Assembly: GCA_012274165.1 (NCBI GenBank)
Contig: JAAPAA010000175.1
Location: 1 to 29,402 of the forward strand
Length of the DNA: 29,402 nt
From: Thiobacillaceae bacterium
Lineage (GTDB): Bacteria > Pseudomonadota > Gammaproteobacteria > Burkholderiales > Thiobacillaceae
Direction of reading: 5' to 3'
Shown here: positions 22,779 through 29,402 of the stretch, one piece after another
How positions within the stretch are numbered: position 1 is the first letter of the stretch
How the letters are laid out: each line of letters opens with the position of its first letter
Notes under the pieces: generated by a model
The model's database searches: none
Told to the model about the DNA's origin: nothing
What the model saw: only the letters and a program-made list of their open reading frames with translations
Position numbers and translations under genes: made by a program

Positions 22779-24188
22779 TTAAATCCGCAACCGCGCCCGC
22801 GCAATTGCCGCCCTCACCTGCCGGGGCGCGGTGCCGCCGACATGGTCGCGAGCGGCCAGCGAACCTTCCAGCGTCAGCACTGCGTAGACCTCATCGCCGA
22901 TCATCGGGCTGAACGCCTGCAGTTCGGCCAGCGATAAATCAGCCAGATCGCGTCCGCTGGTGTCGGCCGCGCGTACCGCGCGCGCGACGACTTCATGCGC
23001 ATCGCGAAAGGGCAGGCCTTTTTTCACCAGGTAATCCGCCAGATCGGTGGCGGTGGCGAAGCCCTGCAGCACGGCGGCACGCATCGCCTCGGGTTTGACG
23101 GTGACGCCGGTGAGCATGTCGGCGTAGATCGCCAGCGTGTCGTTCAGCGTATCGACGGTATCGAACAGCGGCTCCTTGTCTTCCTGATTGTCCTTGTTGT
23201 AGGCCAGCGGCTGGCCTTTCATCAGGGTCAGGAGCGCAACCAGATGGCCATTGACGCGGCCGGTCTTGCCGCGCACCAGTTCGGGCACGTCGGGGTTTTT
23301 CTTCTGCGGCATGATGGAAGAACCCGTGCAGAAGCGGTCGGCCAGGTCGATGAAGCCGAAGCGCGGACTCATCCACAGGATCAGTTCTTCCGACAGGCGC
23401 GACAGATGCGTCATCACCAGCGCGGCGGCGGCAGTAAATTCGATGGCGAAATCACGGTCGGAGACAGCATCGAGTGAGTTTTCACATACGGCTTCGAAGC
23501 CGAGTTCGCGCGCGACATATTCGCGGTCGATCGGGTAACTGGTTCCCGCCAGCGCAGCAGCGCCCAACGGCAAACGATTGACGCGGTGGCGGCAGTCAAT
23601 CATGCGTTCAACATCGCGCGCCAGCATTTCAAAATACGCCAGCAGGTGATGGCCGAAGGTGACCGGCTGCGCGACCTGCAGGTGGGTGAAGCCCGGCATC
23701 ACGGTGTCGGCGTGCTGCTCGGCCAGGTTGACCAGCGAGGTCTGGCAGGCCTTGAGGCCGCCGACGATGCGGTCGATGGCGTCGCGCAGATAGAGGCGGA
23801 TATCGGTTGCCACCTGATCGTTTCGTGATCTTCCAGTATGCAAGCGCTTACCTGCGTCACCGATTTTGGCGGTGAGCGCGGCTTCAATGTTGAGGTGGAC
23901 GTCTTCCTTGTCGAGCGACCAGGCAAAGCCGCCCGCGCGAATCTCGCTCAGCAGTTCCGCCATGCCGCGCTGGATCGCCGCCAGATCCTCCTTGGACAGG
24001 ACGCCGACGTGATGCAACATGGCGGCGTGCGCGAGCGAGCCCTGAATATCGAACTCGGCCAGCCGATAATCAAATGAGATCGACGCGGTGTAGCGTTTGA
24101 CGATCTCGGACACGGGCTCGGAAAAGCGACCCGACCAGGCGGCAGGTGCGTTGGCGGCGTTGACCGGCGGCGTCGATGACGTGCTCAT
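22779..24188 (-). CDS. argH: Argininosuccinate lyase
   Basis: A 469-aa cytosolic enzyme of the fumarase/aspartase superfamily that splits argininosuccinate into arginine and fumarate, the last step of arginine synthesis. The N terminus has WSGRFSEP, followed by DVHLNIE and HTGRSRNDQVATD. The signature loop GSSIMPQKKNPDVPELVRGK carries the catalytic serine. Length is near the usual ~460 aa with a short N-terminal extension rich in Ser/Thr/Pro/Ala. The start codon at 24188 lies only 16 bp from the start of algZ on the opposite strand. No clear ribosome binding site precedes it. TATGAT on the minus strand (24223-24218) is a possible -10 element inside the algZ coding region. Confidence 0.98.
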   Translation of the reverse strand: MSTSSTPPVNAANAPAAWSGRFSEPVSEIVKRYTASISFDYRLAEFDIQGSLAHAAMLHHVGVLSKEDLAAIQRGMAELLSEIRAGGFAWSLDKEDVHLNIEAALTAKIGDAGKRLHTGRSRNDQVATDIRLYLRDAIDRIVGGLKACQTSLVNLAEQHADTVMPGFTHLQVAQPVTFGHHLLAYFEMLARDVERMIDCRHRVNRLPLGAAALAGTSYPIDREYVARELGFEAVCENSLDAVSDRDFAIEFTAAAALVMTHLSRLSEELILWMSPRFGFIDLADRFCTGSSIMPQKKNPDVPELVRGKTGRVNGHLVALLTLMKGQPLAYNKDNQEDKEPLFDTVDTLNDTLAIYADMLTGVTVKPEAMRAAVLQGFATATDLADYLVKKGLPFRDAHEVVARAVRAADTSGRDLADLSLAELQAFSPMIGDEVYAVLTLEGSLAARDHVGGTAPRQVRAAIARARLRI

Positions 24189-24204
24189 GGGGAAAAAGCA
24201 GGGA

Positions 24205-25254
24205 ATGAAAAGAAGGAATCATAACAACCGGCAGGTTGAATTACCGAACTTCTGCCATTTGGGGGTCAACCTGCGCATCGCGCTGACGGTGGAAGCGGCG
24301 CTGGTTGCCGGTGCGGTGGCGCGTGCGTCTAACGCAACGACATTCTGGACGGAGTTCATCGCGCTGTCGGCCCTGGCGCAGCCGGCCTTGTTGCTGACCT
24401 TGCTGGCGCTGTGCGCAGCGGGACGCTGGCTGCGCAACCAGCCCTATAGCTGGGGCACGGGCGCGACGCTGGCCATCGGCATGACGGTACCGGTGGGGGT
24501 ATTTTTGTGGCTTGACCCCTTGCTGAGCGGGCTGGTGTATTTTTCGCCTGCCGGGGTGGCGGTATTTTCGCTGTTGATCGGCGCCGGCCTGTTGTCGTAT
24601 TTCAACCTGCGCGCGCGCGCGCTGTCGCCCGCCATCACCGAGGCGCGTTTGCAGGCCTTGCAGGCGCGTATCCGCCCGCATTTTCTGTTCAATAGCCTCA
24701 ACGCCGTTTTATCACTGGTTCGCAGCGACCCGCGCCGCGCCGAGCACGCGCTGGAAAACATGGCCGACCTGTTCCGCGCGCTGATGAACGATGCCCGCCA
24801 GCTGGCGCCGCTGGAAGATGAAGTCGCGCTGACCCGCGCGTATCTGGAGCTGGAACAGCTGCGCCTGGGTGACCGCCTGCAGGTCGTCTGGCACATCGGC
24901 AAAATGCCGGGCGAGGCGCTGATTCCACCACTGGTGATCCAGCCGCTGGTCGAAAACGCGGTGTATCACGGCATCGAGCCGCAGCCCACAGGCGGCGAAA
25001 TCAGCCTCAACATTTATCGCAGCGGCGACAAGGTGCACATTGTGGTGCGCAACCCCATCGCCGCAGAGGCCAGCCACCACAAGGGCAACCGCATCGCGTT
25101 GGCGAACATCCGCGAGCGCCTGCTGCTGCATTTCGACCTCGACGCGCAACTCAAGTTGGAACCGCTGGGCACCGTTTACCAGGTAAGCATCGTTATTCCG
25201 TATACCCGTGAACACACCACCCAGCCCGCCGCTGCGCGTCCTCATCGTCGATGA
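24205..25254 (+). CDS. algZ: AlgZ/FimS (LytS-type) sensor histidine kinase
   Basis: A 349-aa inner-membrane sensor of the LytS/HisKA-internal-region type. LPNFCHLGVNLRIAL near the N terminus is typical of AlgZ. About four membrane helices follow (residues ~18-130), then the phosphorylation motif RPHFLFNSLNAVLSL with H159. PLVIQPLVENAVYHG is the ATP-binding N box. The glycine-rich G box of ordinary kinases is reduced, as usual in this family. The start ATG at 24205 (AGGGA just before) is the best of several; one at 24187 would overlap the argH start codon. Gene order argH (-) / algZ-algR (+) equals that of Pseudomonas, supporting the name. It overlaps algR by 47 bp. Confidence 0.88.
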   Translation: MKRRNHNNRQVELPNFCHLGVNLRIALTVEAALVAGAVARASNATTFWTEFIALSALAQPALLLTLLALCAAGRWLRNQPYSWGTGATLAIGMTVPVGVFLWLDPLLSGLVYFSPAGVAVFSLLIGAGLLSYFNLRARALSPAITEARLQALQARIRPHFLFNSLNAVLSLVRSDPRRAEHALENMADLFRALMNDARQLAPLEDEVALTRAYLELEQLRLGDRLQVVWHIGKMPGEALIPPLVIQPLVENAVYHGIEPQPTGGEISLNIYRSGDKVHIVVRNPIAAEASHHKGNRIALANIRERLLLHFDLDAQLKLEPLGTVYQVSIVIPYTREHTTQPAAARPHRR

Positions 25255-25975
25255 CGAGGCACCCGCACGCCATCGCCTGCGTGACGTGCTGGCCGACTGC
25301 GCGGATCAGCTCGCGGTCGATATCGTCGCTGAAGCGGACAATGGAGTCGATGCGCTGACGCTGATCCAGCAGCAGCCGGTTGACGTGGTGCTGCTCGACA
25401 TCCGCATGCCCGGCATGGATGGACTTGAATGTGCCGCCCACATCAACCGCCTGACCGCTCCGCCCGCCATCATTTTCAGCACTGCCTACGATGCCTATGC
25501 CTGTCAGGCGTTTGAGCTGAATGCGGTCGATTACCTGCTGAAACCGGTACGCGCCGAACGGCTGGTGCGTGCACTGTCACGGGCGCATCGCCTGAGTCAC
25601 CACGCGCTCGACCAGTTGCGCGACGTCCTTCCCAAAGCCCGCAGCCATTTGTCGCTCAACGAAAAAGGCCGCATCGTGCTGATTCCGGTGGATGACATTC
25701 TGTATCTCAAGGCGGAACTGAAATACGTCACCGTGCGCACGCCCGCCCGCGAATTCCTGATCGAGGAATCGCTGACCTATCTGGAAAATGAGTTCGACCC
25801 GGTTTTTTTGCGCATCCACCGCAACTGCCTGGTCGCCCGTGCGCGGATCCGTGAAATCGGCAAGTTGCCCGGCGACGAAGACGGTCATTTTTTGCGCCTG
25901 GATGGCCTGGACGAGCGATTAATGGTAAGCCGACGCCAGTATTCCGCGCTGCGCGAAACAATTAAATCAATATAA
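25208..25975 (+). CDS. algR: AlgR-type LytTR response regulator
   Basis: A 255-aa response regulator paired with AlgZ. The receiver domain (residues ~9-130) has the acidic pair D15-D16, the phosphorylated D64 in VVLLDIRMPGMDG, the switch threonine/serine region (FSTAYD) and the lysine in LLKPV. The LytTR DNA-binding domain follows (~150-250: LSLNEKGRIVLIPVDDILYL, FLRIHRNCLVA), a beta-rich fold that binds direct repeats. The GTG at 25208 is the only start giving the complete receiver fold, and lies inside the algZ end. AlgR regulators control surface polysaccharide and type IV pili in Pseudomonas; the targets here are unknown. No hemC follows, unlike Pseudomonas. Confidence 0.9.
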   Translation: MNTPPSPPLRVLIVDDEAPARHRLRDVLADCADQLAVDIVAEADNGVDALTLIQQQPVDVVLLDIRMPGMDGLECAAHINRLTAPPAIIFSTAYDAYACQAFELNAVDYLLKPVRAERLVRALSRAHRLSHHALDQLRDVLPKARSHLSLNEKGRIVLIPVDDILYLKAELKYVTVRTPAREFLIEESLTYLENEFDPVFLRIHRNCLVARARIREIGKLPGDEDGHFLRLDGLDERLMVSRRQYSALRETIKSI

Positions 25976-25976
25976 A

Positions 25977-26134
25977 CAATCCGTTAACGTGAACCTACAA
26001 CTAAAGTTGTATATCAAAGTTTCGCAAGTATTCGTAGGATGGCTCTGCTTGTGGTTTGCACTGCAGGCAGAAGTTCTCCGCTGAGGGGCCAGTCTCCTCA
26101 ATTTGCCGGGTTCGCAAGAACCCGGCTTTTTTTT
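25977..26134 (+). ncRNA. Candidate structured small RNA or leader upstream of the NUDIX gene
   Basis: The 184-bp gap between algR and the NUDIX gene holds no reading frame but a series of helices ending in a strong terminator. These are TACAAC/GTTGTA (25996-26011, 4-base loop), a competing pair CCTAC/GTAGG (25994-25998 with 26034-26038), TCTGC/GCAGA flanking 26045-26072, and TGAGGGG/CTCCTCA with loop CCAGT (26082-26100). The terminator follows at 26105-26134. The RNA start is not certain; TTGTAT (26007), 17 bp, TATTCG (26030) is a weak promoter giving ~93 nt, and TATAAA at 25971 is another -10 candidate. It resembles no RNA family I can name. It could be a free small RNA, the 3' end of the algR message or a NUDIX leader. 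Confidence 0.5.
26105..26134 (+). terminator. Strong intrinsic terminator
   Basis: GCCGGGTTC, loop GCAA, GAACCCGGC, followed by eight T. A perfect 9-bp GC-rich stem closed by a GNRA tetraloop, a textbook rho-independent terminator. It ends only 25 bp before the NUDIX ATG. Confidence 0.97.
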
Positions 26135-26159
26135 GTCCACGCTGGGTATGATGGGGCGC

Positions 26160-26720
26160 ATGAAAACGCCCGCCTCCCCCTCCCTCACCGAAACCCAGTT
26201 AAGCAGCGAAACCGTTTTTCAGGGTCGGCTCATGCACGTCAAGCGCGACCATGTGCGCCTGCCCAACGGCGGTGAATCGACCCGCGAATACATCATCCAT
26301 CCCGGGGCGGTCGTGATCCTGCCGGTTTTCGACAACGGCGACGTCCTGCTGGAACGCCAGCACCGCTACCCGCTACACCGCGACTTCATCGAATTCCCGG
26401 CCGGCAAGATCGACCCCGGCGAAGCCGACCTGGTGTGCGCGCAACGTGAACTGGAAGAAGAAACCGGTTACACCGCCAGCGAATGGCGCGAAGTCACCAC
26501 CATCTACCCCTGCATCGGCTATTCCGATGAACGGCTGGCGTTTTTTCTGGCGCGCGGCCTCACGCTGGGCGAGCATGCGCGCGACCCTGACGAGTTTCTG
26601 GAAGTATTCCGCCTTCCATTCGGCGAAGCGATGGACTGGGTGCGCGATGGCCGAATCTGCGAAACCAAGACCGTGATCGGGCTGTTCTGGCTGGAGAAGA
26701 TGCAGCAGCAGGGCTGGTAA
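26160..26720 (+). CDS. NUDIX hydrolase, ADP-ribose pyrophosphatase type
   Basis: A 186-aa cytosolic NUDIX enzyme, probably splitting ADP-ribose into AMP and ribose 5-phosphate. The Nudix box matches GX5EX7REUXEEXGU exactly: G-KIDPG-E-ADLVCAQ-RELEEETGY. The preceding EYIIHPGAVVILPVF, LLERQHRYPLHRDFIEFPAG and following PCIGYSDERLAFFLA are typical of ADP-ribose pyrophosphatases (NudF-like). The ATG at 26160 has GGGG 3 bp upstream; an ATG pair at 26148/26151 is also possible. TATGAT (26147-26152) could be a -10 element giving a leaderless mRNA; otherwise expression needs readthrough of the terminator just upstream. It is convergent with metH, 16 bp away. Confidence 0.92.
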   Translation: MKTPASPSLTETQLSSETVFQGRLMHVKRDHVRLPNGGESTREYIIHPGAVVILPVFDNGDVLLERQHRYPLHRDFIEFPAGKIDPGEADLVCAQRELEEETGYTASEWREVTTIYPCIGYSDERLAFFLARGLTLGEHARDPDEFLEVFRLPFGEAMDWVRDGRICETKTVIGLFWLEKMQQQGW

Positions 26721-26726
26721 GCCCTG
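26709..26726. terminator. Hairpin over the NUDIX stop codon
   Basis: CAGGGCT, loop GGTA, AGCCCTG: a perfect 7-bp stem that includes the NUDIX stop codon and reaches to within 11 bp of the metH stop on the other strand. It is the only structure available to end both convergent transcripts, but it has no T-run. Confidence 0.4.
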
Positions 26727-26736
26727 CCATTCAGGC

Positions 26737-29402
<2,666 letters not shown>

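Noticed and set aside
24097..24186. Upstream in-frame starts of algZ inside argH
   Set aside because: The AlgZ-conserved segment LPNFCHLGV begins shortly after 24205, so longer N termini would be unusual and would overlap the argH coding start.
25977..26134. 6S RNA (ssrS), suggested by a short GGGCCAGUC-like stretch
   Set aside because: The segment is shorter than a typical 6S RNA and lacks the long closing stem and central bubble; the similarity is only a few bases.

Overview
The window is chromosomal DNA of a Gram-negative, GC-rich proteobacterium. The first 12.7 kb is a complete-looking run of the dcw (division and cell wall) cluster in the order usual for beta- and gammaproteobacteria. 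Protein features (type II MurB, a PEP-CTERM protein, a DsrC-family protein, argH-algZ-algR synteny) fit a betaproteobacterium, possibly of the sulfur-oxidising Thiobacillus type. That lineage is an inference from gene content; no rRNA or tRNA gene is present to confirm it.

Region 1 (1-12871, + strand): murF (3' end), mraY, murD, ftsW, murG, murC, murB, ddlB, ftsQ, ftsA, ftsZ, lpxC and a small two-helix membrane protein. From mraY to ftsQ the genes overlap by 1-11 bp, so they are almost certainly one transcript with coupled translation. They convert UDP-MurNAc and D-Ala-D-Ala into lipid II and supply the divisome (FtsW, FtsQ, FtsA, FtsZ). The first longer gap precedes ftsZ, which has an excellent ribosome binding site and an upstream palindrome. 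Two strong hairpins separate ftsZ from lpxC.

Region 2 (12872-20258): accessory genes. There is a secreted PEP-CTERM protein, an unrecognised 147-aa helical protein with phased repeats upstream, and a minus-strand pair encoding a c'-type cytochrome lipoprotein and a cytochrome b561-like membrane protein. A cytosolic GH15 glucoamylase-type enzyme follows, ended by its own terminator. Then come an HPP-family membrane protein and a DsrC/TusE-like protein lacking the terminal cysteine, transcribed divergently from a LysR regulator with a classic T-N11-A box between them.

Region 3 (20259-22778): a compositionally different segment with one large minus-strand gene (667 aa). It combines two XRE-like helix-turn-helix domains, a sigma-70 region-4-like helix-turn-helix and probable winged helices, and has a 416-bp AT-richer gene-free stretch upstream. 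It looks acquired and is the least explained protein in the window.

Region 4 (22779-29402): argH (-) diverges from the sensor kinase/response regulator pair algZ-algR (+), the arrangement known from Pseudomonas, but hemC does not follow. Instead there is a structured noncoding stretch ending in a textbook intrinsic terminator only 25 bp before a NUDIX hydrolase gene. This is a candidate small RNA or transcription-attenuating leader. A convergent metH (cobalamin-dependent methionine synthase, truncated by the window edge) ends the window.
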